From positions 1 through 64,000 of the forward strand of contig CAVXYY010000018.1 of the NCBI GenBank assembly GCA_963766195.1: DNA of 64,000 nt, in the 5' to 3' direction. Shown here one piece after another: positions 53,445-62,077 of this stretch. Every line of letters starts with the position of its first letter. Within the stretch, counting starts at the first letter, position 1. Position numbers and translations under genes: made by a program. The stretch comes from JAHEFT01 sp963766195. GTDB lineage: Bacteria > Pseudomonadota > Gammaproteobacteria > Xanthomonadales > SZUA-36. Under the pieces are notes generated by a model. The model saw only the letters and a list, made by a program, of their open reading frames with translations. It ran no database searches and was not told where the DNA came from.

Positions 53445-53954
53445 TCAGATGAACAGGTTGATGTGAGATTTGGTGGCGACCTCGATATAGGTCGCGGCTC
53501 CGCCTACTTCAATACCTTCGATCATGTCCTTGGCGCTGTAGTCAAACAGGTCCATCGTCATCTGGCAGCCGATCATGCGCACATCGGCCTCAACGGCCAG
53601 ATCGCGCAGTTCTTCAATGGTCGCGACTCCATTTTTCTTGATCAGGTTCTTCATCATCCTGGAAGCCATCGCGTCCACACCGGGAATCGCCGCCACCAGG
53701 TTGGGCATGATCATGTGTCCGCCCATCATCGGCATTTTCATCGCGGCGTTGCCAAGAGGAGTGACTTTCAGGTCCATTTTCTTCAGCAACAACGGCAGGC
53801 CGTAAAAAGTGAAGAACATCGTCACGTCAAGACCCATGGCCGCTGCCGTAGTGCCCAGAATAAAGGGGGGATAGGCCCAGTCCAGGCTGCCCTTGGTAAC
53901 GATGATAGACATGGTGTTGGGGTTGATAGCGTTGCCGCCTGTTGCTTCTGACAT
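53445..53954 (-). CDS. dsrE3: DsrE3-family sulfurtransferase (probably DsrE3A type)
   Basis: 169 residues from ATG 53954 (GGAGG nine bases upstream). DsrE/DsrF-like fold: MSIIVTKGSLDWAYPPFILG, MGLDVTMFFTFYGLPLLLKK and the conserved Cys in RMIGCQMTMDLFDY. Such proteins hand sulfur to or accept it from TusA. Paired with tusA on the minus strand. Confidence 0.85.
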   Translation of the reverse strand: MSEATGGNAINPNTMSIIVTKGSLDWAYPPFILGTTAAAMGLDVTMFFTFYGLPLLLKKMDLKVTPLGNAAMKMPMMGGHMIMPNLVAAIPGVDAMASRMMKNLIKKNGVATIEELRDLAVEADVRMIGCQMTMDLFDYSAKDMIEGIEVGGAATYIEVATKSHINLFI

Positions 53955-54043
53955 GGTCTTGAGACCTCCGGAAAGGGGAGAAAATAATGCCTGATTATAT
54001 ACAGTTTTCATTTATTAGTAAAATCGAATACTATTGGCCGTTC

Positions 54044-55180
54044 ATGCAGAAAAACGCCCAAAATCCAGGCTTGGGACAAGGCAAAAAGGCTTTGTTCGTC
54101 GGCAGTGACGTGTATCGTGAAGCCGCTTTCGGTAAGCATCATCCGCTGTCCATCATCCGGGTTGCGGGCGTGGTGGACCTGTGCCAAATGCTTGGGTGGT
54201 TCGACGCCGAACAGTTCAGGCAGAGCCCGCGGGCCAGCGTGGACCAGTTGAAAAAATTTCACCATGCCGACTACATTGATGCGCTGATCGAAGCGGACGA
54301 GAAAGGCAGCGTCAGCCCGGAAGTGCGGGAGCGTTATCGCATTGGAACCATGGAGAACCCGGTCTTCCCCGGCCTGTTCAGGCGCGCATCCACCGCGGTT
54401 GGCGGTTCAATCCTGGCGGCTGAGCTGGCCATGGACGGGCGGGTGGTCTTTCATCCTTCGGGCGGCACCCACCATGGCCGGGCGAACCGCGCCAGTGGCT
54501 TTTGCTATTTCAACGATCCGGTTTTCGCCATCCTCAGTTTCCTCGAGCAAGGCGTCAAGAGGGTGCTGTATGTCGACCTGGATGCCCATCACGGGGATGG
54601 CGTGCAGGATGCGTTCGCGGATGATGCCCGCGTGATGACGGTTTCCATCCACGAGGAAAAACGCTGGCCTCATTCCGGGCTGGTCGAAGACCGTGCTGCC
54701 GGCAGCGCCCGGAATTTGCCGGTTCCTGCGGGCTTTAATGACAATGAACTGGATTACCTGATTGAAAATGCGGTGTTGCCCCTGGCCGGTGAATTCAGAC
54801 CCGGCGCCCTTGTGATTACCTGCGGCGCCGACGGGCTCGCAGGCGATCCCCTGTCGCGCATGGCCCTGAGTAACACCGGGTTGTGGACAGCGGTTGAAAA
54901 ACTGGTGCAGGATAGTGAACGGTCAGTGGTTCTGGGCGGAGGCGGTTATAATCCCTGGACGGTCGTGCGCTGCTGGAGTGGTTTATGGGGACGCCTCAGC
55001 GGAAAGGTCCTGCCGGCAGTGCTTCCACCTCAGGCCCGGTCTTTTCTGCAGGGTTTCGAATGTGATCTGATCGATGAGGACGAAGTACCCGAAAACTGGA
55101 TCACCAGCCTGGCCGACCCGTGGAACGACGGACCGGTCAGGGAAGCGGTCAGCCGGCTACCGGGCCTTGTTTTACATTGA
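54044..55180 (+). CDS. HDAC-fold deacetylase (AcuC-like amidohydrolase)
   Basis: 378 residues. Arginase/deacetylase fold with all catalytic parts: HPSGGTHHG (His pair), VDLDAHHGDGVQDAF (zinc Asp and His), ITCGADGLAGDPLS (third zinc Asp) and VLGGGGYNPW (transition-state Tyr). It would remove acyl groups from lysine or small amines. It starts the plus-strand cluster; lipS1 begins 18 bases after its stop. A role on lipoyl-lysine is a possibility raised by this position. ATG 54044 is chosen; an in-frame ATG at 53987 would lack a conserved N-terminus. Confidence 0.82.
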   Translation: MQKNAQNPGLGQGKKALFVGSDVYREAAFGKHHPLSIIRVAGVVDLCQMLGWFDAEQFRQSPRASVDQLKKFHHADYIDALIEADEKGSVSPEVRERYRIGTMENPVFPGLFRRASTAVGGSILAAELAMDGRVVFHPSGGTHHGRANRASGFCYFNDPVFAILSFLEQGVKRVLYVDLDAHHGDGVQDAFADDARVMTVSIHEEKRWPHSGLVEDRAAGSARNLPVPAGFNDNELDYLIENAVLPLAGEFRPGALVITCGADGLAGDPLSRMALSNTGLWTAVEKLVQDSERSVVLGGGGYNPWTVVRCWSGLWGRLSGKVLPAVLPPQARSFLQGFECDLIDEDEVPENWITSLADPWNDGPVREAVSRLPGLVLH

Positions 55181-55198
55181 CTATAATCTGGAACAGAT

Positions 55199-56251
55199 AT
55201 GACATGGTTTGAGTCCCTGCAGACAATCGAAGAGCTGGAAGACGCGGAATTCGATGCGGCGCTGGTCGCCGAGATGGAACGTTTCTCGGTGCCAAATGCG
55301 CAACGGATGGTGAGGTTTTCCACGCCGACGTTCAAAGAGTACGAAAGCTCCGAATTGCAGAGTTGCGGGAAGAACAGCTTTCCGGCTTTTTCCATTACGG
55401 CCGCTGGTTGTGCCCTGATGTGCGATCACTGCGAGGCCAAGATCCTCGAGCCGATGATCCCGGCGATCAAGCCGGAAATACTCGACAGAAAGGTCCGTCA
55501 CCTGATCGAAACAGAAGACCTGCAGGGCTTTTTACTTTCAGGGGGCTCCAACAAGCGAAATGAAATCAATTATTCCCGGTTTTACCCGGTTATCGAAAAG
55601 TTGAAGCGGGACTTCCCGCAGTTGCGCGTCGCCATCCACACGGCGCTGACAGATCATGCGGGCGCCCGGGAAATGGAGGCGGCAGGGGTTGATGTCGCGA
55701 TGCTCGACATCATCGGGGCGGAGGAAACCATTCGCGAGGTCTATCACCTGGACCGGCCGGTGGATGATTTCGAAGCGACCGTCGAAGCCTTGTGCGCCAC
55801 ATCCATGCAGATATCCCCGCACATCGTGATCGGCTTGCATTACGGGCGAATCCTCGGCGAAGAGAACGCCCTGGACATACTCAGCCGCCACGACACCAAG
55901 GCCCTGGTGCTGGTGGTCATCATGCCTTTTTATGCAAAACCCGGCACGTTTGTCACACCGGACACGCGCGACGTGGGGCGGATATTTCTCGAATCGCGCC
56001 GGCGCCTGCCGGATCGCCAGGTGCTGTTGGGCTGCGCGCGGCCGCCAGGCATGCACAAGCGGGTGACCGATGCCTACGCGGTGATGGCGGGGCTCGACGG
56101 GATTGCCTTTCCGGCTGATGGCGCAGTGGCTGTTGCGGATATGGCGGGCCGGCCGTTCCACCAGGCGCACGCCTGTTGCTCGATCAAGCTGGGTCAGACC
56201 GGCGGTACCACCAGCATCGCAACGATGGCCAGAACCAGCTGCGCCGCCTGA
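55199..56251 (+). CDS. lipS1: Radical SAM lipoyl synthase subunit LipS1
   Basis: 350 residues. Radical SAM cluster motif CALMCDHC (Cys 71, 75, 78), then GFLLSGGSNKRNEIN. Extra cysteines at 56 and near the C-terminus (HACCSIK, TSCAA) may bind a second cluster. LipS1 and LipS2 together insert the two sulfur atoms into octanoyl to make lipoyl in the sHdr-linked lipoate pathway. The assignment rests on motif plus the neighbours lipS2, ligase and sHdr. It could be confused with other small radical SAM enzymes if taken alone. Confidence 0.82.
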   Translation: MTWFESLQTIEELEDAEFDAALVAEMERFSVPNAQRMVRFSTPTFKEYESSELQSCGKNSFPAFSITAAGCALMCDHCEAKILEPMIPAIKPEILDRKVRHLIETEDLQGFLLSGGSNKRNEINYSRFYPVIEKLKRDFPQLRVAIHTALTDHAGAREMEAAGVDVAMLDIIGAEETIREVYHLDRPVDDFEATVEALCATSMQISPHIVIGLHYGRILGEENALDILSRHDTKALVLVVIMPFYAKPGTFVTPDTRDVGRIFLESRRRLPDRQVLLGCARPPGMHKRVTDAYAVMAGLDGIAFPADGAVAVADMAGRPFHQAHACCSIKLGQTGGTTSIATMARTSCAA

Positions 56252-56273
56252 CCGGATTAAATGGAGAAGATCA

Positions 56274-57537
56274 ATGAGTTGTGTCAAAACTGAAGGCGCC
56301 CAGCCAGCCGAGAAAGGCCGCAACGGCCTGGACTTCAATCCCTATGAAATCATGGAGCCGCGGCTGCCCGGAAAAACGCCGAAAGACCGGAAAAACGGCG
56401 CCATGGTCAAGGCGCAGAACATTGAACCGGAAGGTGTCTATCGCCCGGACTACAACATACTGACGCCCAACATGCGCTCCCCGGAATACGTGCAGATGTC
56501 GACCGCTGCGGCCATCACGCTGGGTGTGACCACCGGCCGGATGTACCGTTGTTCCTGCACCCGCTGCCTGAACCTGCTGCTGACCTATCCCGAGGGGTGC
56601 CGGGCGAACTGCGCCTACTGCGGCTTGGCACGTCACCGCGAAGCCGAACGCAATTACGCCGACCGCAACTTCATTCGCGTTGACTGGCCGGCAGTGCCGA
56701 TGGAGGTCGTCATCGACAAGGTCGCCAGCGACGGGGAAAACAGCCCGTTCCATCGCATGTGCATCTCGATGATCACCCACCCCCGGTCTGACGCCGATAC
56801 CGTTGCGGTGCTGAAGAAATGGACCGACCGGATCGACCCGGACCTGATCCCGGTGTCGATCCTGTCCAACCCGACCACGATGGGACGTAAGGACGTCCAG
56901 CGTCTGAGAGACCTGGGAGCGGATATATTCACCGTGGCGCTGGATGCGGCAACCCCCGAATTGTTCGACCGGACCCGCGGCAAGGGGGTGCAATCACCGC
57001 ACAAATGGGACAAATACTGGGAAGTGCTGCTGGATGCGAGGGATATTTTCGGGCCACAGAAGTTCGGCGTGCACATCATCGTCGGGCATGGGTGAAACCG
57101 AGCACGATGTCCTGAGCCTGGTGCAGAAAATCGTCGACCTGGGCGGTCACAACCACATGTTCTGCTTTTTCCCGGAACAAGGCTCGCTGATGGATCACCT
57201 GCCCGCCACGCCGCGTGATCAATGGCGTCGTGTTCAGCTCGGCCGTTACCTGCTCGACTATTGTGACGCCCGTGTCGATCACATGAAATTCGATGACCGG
57301 GGACGGGTGACGGATTTTGGTTGGCCCGGCGGCGAACTCGACGACATCATCGATAGCGGCCTGCCCTTCAGGACATCCGGCTGCCCGGGCAAGTTCCAGG
57401 ACGACATATCGGCCTGTGACCGGCCGTACGGGGATTCGCCCCCCAGCGATATCGCGAGTTACCCGTTCCAGCCGGACCGGAAAGACATCAGGAAAATCCG
57501 CAAGCAGCTGGATATCCCGCATCGACTGGTTCAGTGA
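56274..57537 (+). CDS. lipS2: Radical SAM lipoyl synthase subunit LipS2, one frameshift
   Basis: About 420 residues after removal of one extra base near 57092. The cluster motif is GCRANCAYCGLARHRE (CX3CX2C). A preceding RCSCTRCLNLLLTYPEGC adds three cysteines for an auxiliary cluster, and SGCPGKFQDDISACDRPYGD lies at the C-terminus. ATG 56274 has GGAGAAG upstream. The 3' end overlaps the ligase gene by four bases. Second half of the split lipoyl synthase. Confidence 0.83.
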
Positions 57538-58607
57538 AGCGAGACGCCTCGATCCTCAGGGTCCTCGATACCGGCGTCATGGAAGGGCGCCTGAACATCG
57601 CGATCGGCCAGGCCATTGTCGAGGCACACCAGGATGAACGGGTGCCGGATACACTGAGGTTTCTGCGCTTTCCGCCAACGGTACTGGTCGGCCGCCACCA
57701 GGCCCTGGGACAGGAAATCAATCTGGACTACTGCCGTGAAAACGGAATCGGCACGGCCCGGCGGATTACCGGTGGTGGCGCCATATTCATGGAGCCCGGT
57801 CTGCTGGGCTGGGAGCTGGTTTTTCACCGCAGTACGCCCGGCGCCAAATCACTGTCGGAGTTGACCCGGGAGATTTGCGAGGCAGCTGCGGACGGTATCA
57901 GCCAACTGGGCGTGGAAGCCCGCTTCCGGCCTCGCAATGACATCGAGGTAAACGGGCGCAAAATCAGCGGAACCGGCGGCTTTTTTGATGGTGACACGCT
58001 GTTTTACCAGGGCACGGTGCTGGTGGACATGAACCCGCAAGTGATGGTCTCCGCCCTGCGCGTGCCGCAGGCCAAGCTCGAGAAGCGCAAGCTTGATTCG
58101 GCCAGCCAGCGCATCGTGACGCTGCGGGAATTGCTCGGTGACAAAACGCCTGGTTTGCAGCAGATCCAGTCGGCGCTCACGAACGCATTTTCTGATCGCT
58201 TCGGCCTGGAAATGACGCACGGCGAGCTGACCGGCGAGGAACGGTCCGAAGCAGACCGCTTGTACCGTGAGGAAATCGGCACCGCGGATTTTGTCGCCGG
58301 AATCGAAGAGCCGCCGGCCGCGCGCGGTGATCTCACCGGCCGGCAGACCAGTCCGGGCGGCACGATTACCAGTTATCTCCGCCTGGAAGGGCCGGCCCAG
58401 AACCGCGTGCGCGCAGCCCTTATCACCGGCGATTTCTTCGTCACGCCACCCCGGGTAATTTATGACCTGGAATCCCGCTTGCGGGGGGTATACCTGGAGG
58501 ATCTTCCCGGCGTGGTCCGGGCCTTTTTCCAGGAGGCCGGGGTCGAAGTGTTATCGGTGTCTCCGGACGACTTCATTGCTTCTCTGGAAAATGCGGTGGC
58601 GGCCTGA
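57534..58607 (+). CDS. sHdr-associated lipoate:protein ligase, sLpl(AB)-like
   Basis: 357 residues. Biotin/lipoate ligase fold (LplA/LipB family): RFLRFPPTVLVGRHQALGQE, ARRITGGGAIFMEPGLLGWE (RRxxGGG motif) and RNDIEVNGRKISGTGGFF with the conserved Lys, followed by a long C-terminal domain (about 240-357). The AB fusion is typical of sulfur oxidisers, where it attaches octanoate or lipoate to LbpA. GTG start overlapping lipS2; the stop overlaps the next ATG. Confidence 0.85.
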   Translation: MKRDASILRVLDTGVMEGRLNIAIGQAIVEAHQDERVPDTLRFLRFPPTVLVGRHQALGQEINLDYCRENGIGTARRITGGGAIFMEPGLLGWELVFHRSTPGAKSLSELTREICEAAADGISQLGVEARFRPRNDIEVNGRKISGTGGFFDGDTLFYQGTVLVDMNPQVMVSALRVPQAKLEKRKLDSASQRIVTLRELLGDKTPGLQQIQSALTNAFSDRFGLEMTHGELTGEERSEADRLYREEIGTADFVAGIEEPPAARGDLTGRQTSPGGTITSYLRLEGPAQNRVRAALITGDFFVTPPRVIYDLESRLRGVYLEDLPGVVRAFFQEAGVEVLSVSPDDFIASLENAVAA

Positions 58608-59332
58608 TGAACATCCTCAACGTCGTCCAGCACACCTCTGCCGACTATCTTGGCCTGATGGAGGATCACCTGGAGGGGCGGCGTATTCGCTTCCGCTACT
58701 TCCGGCCATTCACCGAGAAGGGTTCGATTCCCCAGGCCGGTGATTTCTGCGACGGGCTCTTTCTGCTCGGGGGCGGCCCCTGGGGCAGCGCGGGCGGCCG
58801 TAACGTGCCCACGCTGGATGAGGAAGTACGCCTGACCCGAAATATGCTGGACCAGGGCAAACCGGTGGTCGGAATCGGCCTGGGCGCGCAGATCCTGGCG
58901 ATCGCCGCCGGCGGGGGCTCCGAACAGTGCGCCCTGGAATTTCAAACCGGTTATGCCCGGCGCGTGGAGCCAGACGCGTTGGCCGGATTCATGCCGGAAC
59001 GCTTCCCGCATGTCAGCTATATGCGCGACCGCCCCGTGCCGCCGGTGGACGCGAGGATCCTGGCGGAAGATGAGGCCGGCCGGGTGGCGGTTTTCCAGGT
59101 GGGGAAAAATGCCCTGGGGTTTATCGGCCATCCCGGGTTCAAGACGGCGATGGCTGAAGACCTGATCATGGAGTTCGAGGAGTCGCCGGAAAATCCGGCG
59201 CCGGTGCTGCAGCGCATGCAGGTAATGATGCGTCAAATCGAAGATGCCCTGGTGCCGATCATGACTGGGGTCATCAAGCTTACCGGTTTGATGCAATCAC
59301 GCCGGCGGATTCCGCTAGAATTAAAAGGTTAG
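58607..59332 (+). CDS. Glutamine amidotransferase-like protein lacking the catalytic cysteine
   Basis: 241 residues with the class I GATase fold: LFLLGGGPWGSAGGRNVPTL (oxyanion region) and VVGIGLGAQILAIAAGG, the nucleophile elbow, where Gly 91 stands in for the Cys. The usual HPE of the triad reads HPG (FIGHPGF). It cannot hydrolyse glutamine by the normal mechanism. GATase-like genes are known near lipS1/lipS2 in sulfur oxidisers. It may be a scaffold or bind another nucleophile-independent substrate. TGATG overlap with the ligase gene. Confidence 0.8.
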   Translation: MNILNVVQHTSADYLGLMEDHLEGRRIRFRYFRPFTEKGSIPQAGDFCDGLFLLGGGPWGSAGGRNVPTLDEEVRLTRNMLDQGKPVVGIGLGAQILAIAAGGGSEQCALEFQTGYARRVEPDALAGFMPERFPHVSYMRDRPVPPVDARILAEDEAGRVAVFQVGKNALGFIGHPGFKTAMAEDLIMEFEESPENPAPVLQRMQVMMRQIEDALVPIMTGVIKLTGLMQSRRRIPLELKG

Positions 59333-59401
59333 GCATAGAGTTGGATTATTACATTAGACTATCGTAATATTACAGACCCACGAAAAAAGGACGGCGGAAA
59401 A

Positions 59402-59779
59402 ATGGCAGAAAAACTCATTATCGTGATGGCCAATACAGACACCCGCAACGGCGAGGAGCTCGGGGCGCCCATCTTCCAGGCGACGGTTGCCGCGGCGATG
59501 GAATATGAAGTCGACGTGATTTGCACCGCCACCTCGGGGCGGCTGATGAAAAAGGGCGTCGCCGAAAAACTGTTCGTAAAAGAAGGATCTCCGAAGTCAG
59601 TCTATGACTTCATCAAGGACGCACATGAGGCCGGCGCAAAATTTTACTGCTGCTCCCCCAATCTTGACCTCTTTGATATGACCACGGATGACCTGATTCC
59701 CGAATGCGAGGGCATCGTCGGCGGCGCGCACCTGATCGAACAGGTCATGGAAGAAGATTGCAGGGTTTTAACCTATTAA
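59402..59779 (+). CDS. DsrE-family sulfurtransferase of the sHdr cluster (DsrE3C-like)
   Basis: 125 residues, DsrE/DsrF-like fold: LIIVMANTDTRNGEELGAPI, VDVICTATSGRLMKKGVAEK, and a Cys pair at 83-84 (KFYCCSPNLDLFDM), then EGIVGGAHLIEQVMEEDC. A Cys pair at that position suits the DsrE3C type that works with TusA ahead of sHdr. It lies immediately before hdrC1, with GGACGGCGG upstream of ATG 59402. Confidence 0.85.
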   Translation: MAEKLIIVMANTDTRNGEELGAPIFQATVAAAMEYEVDVICTATSGRLMKKGVAEKLFVKEGSPKSVYDFIKDAHEAGAKFYCCSPNLDLFDMTTDDLIPECEGIVGGAHLIEQVMEEDCRVLTY

Positions 59780-59827
59780 TTAATCAGGGCCGGGCGGTTC
59801 CCCAAAAATCGCCGGCACAGGAGAAAC

Positions 59828-60568
59828 ATGGAGCACGCGCACTCAAGCAGAATTCAGGAATTCATCGGCGACCCGGTTTCTGACAGCCCGGTTGTCAGCC
59901 GTGAGAAGATGGAAGAAATTTTCCAGGATATCCAGGCGGATATCCGGTTCGACCATGAACTCAATGGATGTCTTAACTGCGGCATCTGTACCGCAACCTG
60001 TCCCGCCGCCCATTATTACGACTTCAGTCCACGCGAAATCGTCCAGCTGCTGTGGACGGAAAACCTGGAAGGCATCTACGATGCGATGCAGGAAAAAATC
60101 TGGGCCTGTGCCCAGTGCTACACCTGCGCGGCGCGCTGCCCCTTCGAAAATTCGCCCGGCGGTCTGATCATGCTGATGCGGGAAGCCGCCATCAAGCATG
60201 GCATGGAATCGGCCAAAAACGTGCTCAGGCCTTTCAGCCGGGTCATGTTGAAACTGATCTCCACCGGCAACCAGCTGTCACCCGACATGATCAATGCGGA
60301 TGGGTTTCCGGACTGGGGACCGAATATTTCCAAGATCAAGGCGCCGCTCGAAGTGCTGCGCAAGGCCATTCCGATGCCGACTTTGAATACCACCGCAACG
60401 GCCTGGGAAGTCAATCTGACAACCTCGATCGAGCTTTATACGATCTGGGAAGAAACCGGCGTTCTCGATCAACTCGAGACCATCGACGAAAATCTGTACG
60501 ACGTGATACTGGATATCATGGATGAGAAACGCGAAGACCTGGCTGACTGGGAAGACGAACAATCGTAG
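59828..60568 (+). CDS. hdrC1: sHdr complex iron-sulfur subunit HdrC1
   Basis: 246 residues. Two ferredoxin-like [4Fe-4S] motifs: CLNCGICTATCP and CAQCYTCAARCP. Subunit of the cytoplasmic sulfur-oxidising heterodisulfide reductase-like complex that turns protein- or lipoate-bound sulfane sulfur into sulfite. Followed, as usual, by hdrB1 and hdrA. Its stop codon lies within a REP-like repeat. Confidence 0.9.
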   Translation: MEHAHSSRIQEFIGDPVSDSPVVSREKMEEIFQDIQADIRFDHELNGCLNCGICTATCPAAHYYDFSPREIVQLLWTENLEGIYDAMQEKIWACAQCYTCAARCPFENSPGGLIMLMREAAIKHGMESAKNVLRPFSRVMLKLISTGNQLSPDMINADGFPDWGPNISKIKAPLEVLRKAIPMPTLNTTATAWEVNLTTSIELYTIWEETGVLDQLETIDENLYDVILDIMDEKREDLADWEDEQS

Positions 60569-60606
60569 GAGCGGCCCTTGTGGGAGCGGCCCATGGCCGC
60601 GATGAC
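60565..60606. repeat. REP-like repeat overlapping the hdrC1 stop codon
   Basis: A partial unit GTAGGAGCGGCCCT (60565-60578) is followed by a full one starting TGTGGGAGCGGCCCATGGCC (60580-60606, stem GCGGCC/GGCCGC). It belongs to the same repeat family as 12065-12144. It supplies the last base before and all of the hdrC1 stop codon, so insertion occurred at the gene end. Confidence 0.65.
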
Positions 60607-60642
60607 CCGAAATATGAGGCCGGTCTAATAAGAGCGGACGCG

Positions 60643-60674
60643 CTGCGGCTTCCGCAGTCCCGGCAAAGACCGGG
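60643..60674 (+). promoter_or_regulatory. Two short hairpins before hdrB1
   Basis: CTGCGG-CTT-CCGCAG (60643-60657) and CCCGG-N8-CCGGG (60659-60674) can each form a stem. Together with the REP they put three hairpins in the 122-base gap between hdrC1 and hdrB1, which could alter mRNA stability. No terminator T-run is seen. Confidence 0.4.
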
Positions 60675-60690
60675 AATTGGAGAGAGATGA

Positions 60691-62064
60691 ATGAATAGTG
60701 AAAACAGCAACAAGGGCGAACGCTTCACCGGCCACGGTTCCGAATGGCGCGATTCCAACCTGAGCCCCGATGAAGCGCGAACCGCAACGGCCTGGGTAGA
60801 GCAGGTCATCAACAAGCGCTCCATGGAGGTCAACAAGGATCGCGTGAGCGACGTGCGCGATGTGATGTGGGAGCTGGAAAAAGACGGTGAGATCGTCGTT
60901 CACCGCATCAATGATGAGCACCAGCCCAGGGTCGCCAAGACCATCTATGGCTGGGACAAAAAAATACCCACCAACCAGCTTTGGCACCACAAATCCTGCG
61001 GCCAGTGCGGCAACATCCCGGGTTATCCGGCATCCCTGCTGTGGCTGATGAACGAGATGGACATCAAGTACCTGGACGAGACCGACCAGACGTCCTGTAC
61101 GGCCTGGAATTATCACGGCTCCGGCATTGGTAATATCGAAAGCCTGGCCGCGGTATTCCTGCGTAATTTTCACCAGGCTTATGTATCGTCGCGCGCCCAG
61201 GGTCTGCCCGATGGCTACTTCTTTCCGCTGGTGCACTGCGGCACCTCGTTTGGCAACTACAAGGAAGTGCGTGCGTACCTGCTGACTTCCGCCAAGCTGC
61301 GTGAAAGCGTCAAGAAAATTCTCGGTAAACTGGGCCGCCTGGTCGACGGTAAATTATTGATCCCGGAAGAAATTGTTCACTATTCCGAATGGGTGCACAT
61401 GATGCGCGGTGACATCGCTGAGCGCCAGACCATTGATGTGAGCAACATCCGGGCGACCATTCACCCGGCCTGTCACGTGTACAAAATGGTCCCACAGGAC
61501 GCGATTTACGACGACAACATCCTTGGCGGTAATCGCGTGGCGGTATCCACCGGAATCATGGAAGCCCTGGGAACGCAGGTCATCGATTATTCCACCTGGT
61601 ATGACTGTTGCGGATTTGGTTTCCGCCACATCATTTCCGAACGTGAATTCACGCGATCTTTCTCCATCGACCGCAAGATCAAGGTCGCGGTGGAGGAGGC
61701 GCATGCCGACGTGATGATCGGCCACGACACCGGGTGCATCACCACGCTGGACAAGAACCAGTGGATTGGCAAGGCCGCCGGCAAGGACTACAACCTGCCC
61801 GTGCTCGCCGATGTACAGTTCGCAGCCCTGGCCTGCGGAGCGCATCCCTACAAGATTGTTCAGTCCCATTGGCACGCGACGGCAACCGAAACGCTGATGG
61901 AAAAAATGGGTATTGACTGGCAAGCCAAAAAGGCGGAGTTCGAGGCTTACCTGGTACAGGTTGAAGCGGGAAATTACGACAGCCTCTACGATCCGCGGCT
62001 TGCCATCACCTCCGGGCCGGGATTCCAACCGGTTAAACAAATCGCTAACACAGAACAGAGCTGA
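60691..62064 (+). CDS. hdrB1: sHdr complex subunit HdrB1
   Basis: 457 residues. CCG-type cysteine motifs: HHKSCGQCGNIPGYPASLLW with a downstream TSCTAWNYHGSGIGNIE, and the canonical second set HPACHVYK, YDCCGFGFRHI and IGHDTGCITTLDK. In methanogen HdrB these bind the noncubane cluster pair where the disulfide is reduced; sHdrB1 is thought to act in sulfane-sulfur oxidation. The N-terminus begins in an unusual Asn-rich stretch. GGAGAGA precedes ATG 60691. Confidence 0.9.
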   Translation: MNSENSNKGERFTGHGSEWRDSNLSPDEARTATAWVEQVINKRSMEVNKDRVSDVRDVMWELEKDGEIVVHRINDEHQPRVAKTIYGWDKKIPTNQLWHHKSCGQCGNIPGYPASLLWLMNEMDIKYLDETDQTSCTAWNYHGSGIGNIESLAAVFLRNFHQAYVSSRAQGLPDGYFFPLVHCGTSFGNYKEVRAYLLTSAKLRESVKKILGKLGRLVDGKLLIPEEIVHYSEWVHMMRGDIAERQTIDVSNIRATIHPACHVYKMVPQDAIYDDNILGGNRVAVSTGIMEALGTQVIDYSTWYDCCGFGFRHIISEREFTRSFSIDRKIKVAVEEAHADVMIGHDTGCITTLDKNQWIGKAAGKDYNLPVLADVQFAALACGAHPYKIVQSHWHATATETLMEKMGIDWQAKKAEFEAYLVQVEAGNYDSLYDPRLAITSGPGFQPVKQIANTEQS

Positions 62065-62077
62065 TCGAGAAACTATC

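Noticed and set aside
58718..58740. tRNA T-arm-like sequence (GGTTCGATTCCCC)
   Set aside because: It lies in the coding sequence of the GATase-like gene. No acceptor stem, D-arm or anticodon arm can be placed around it.
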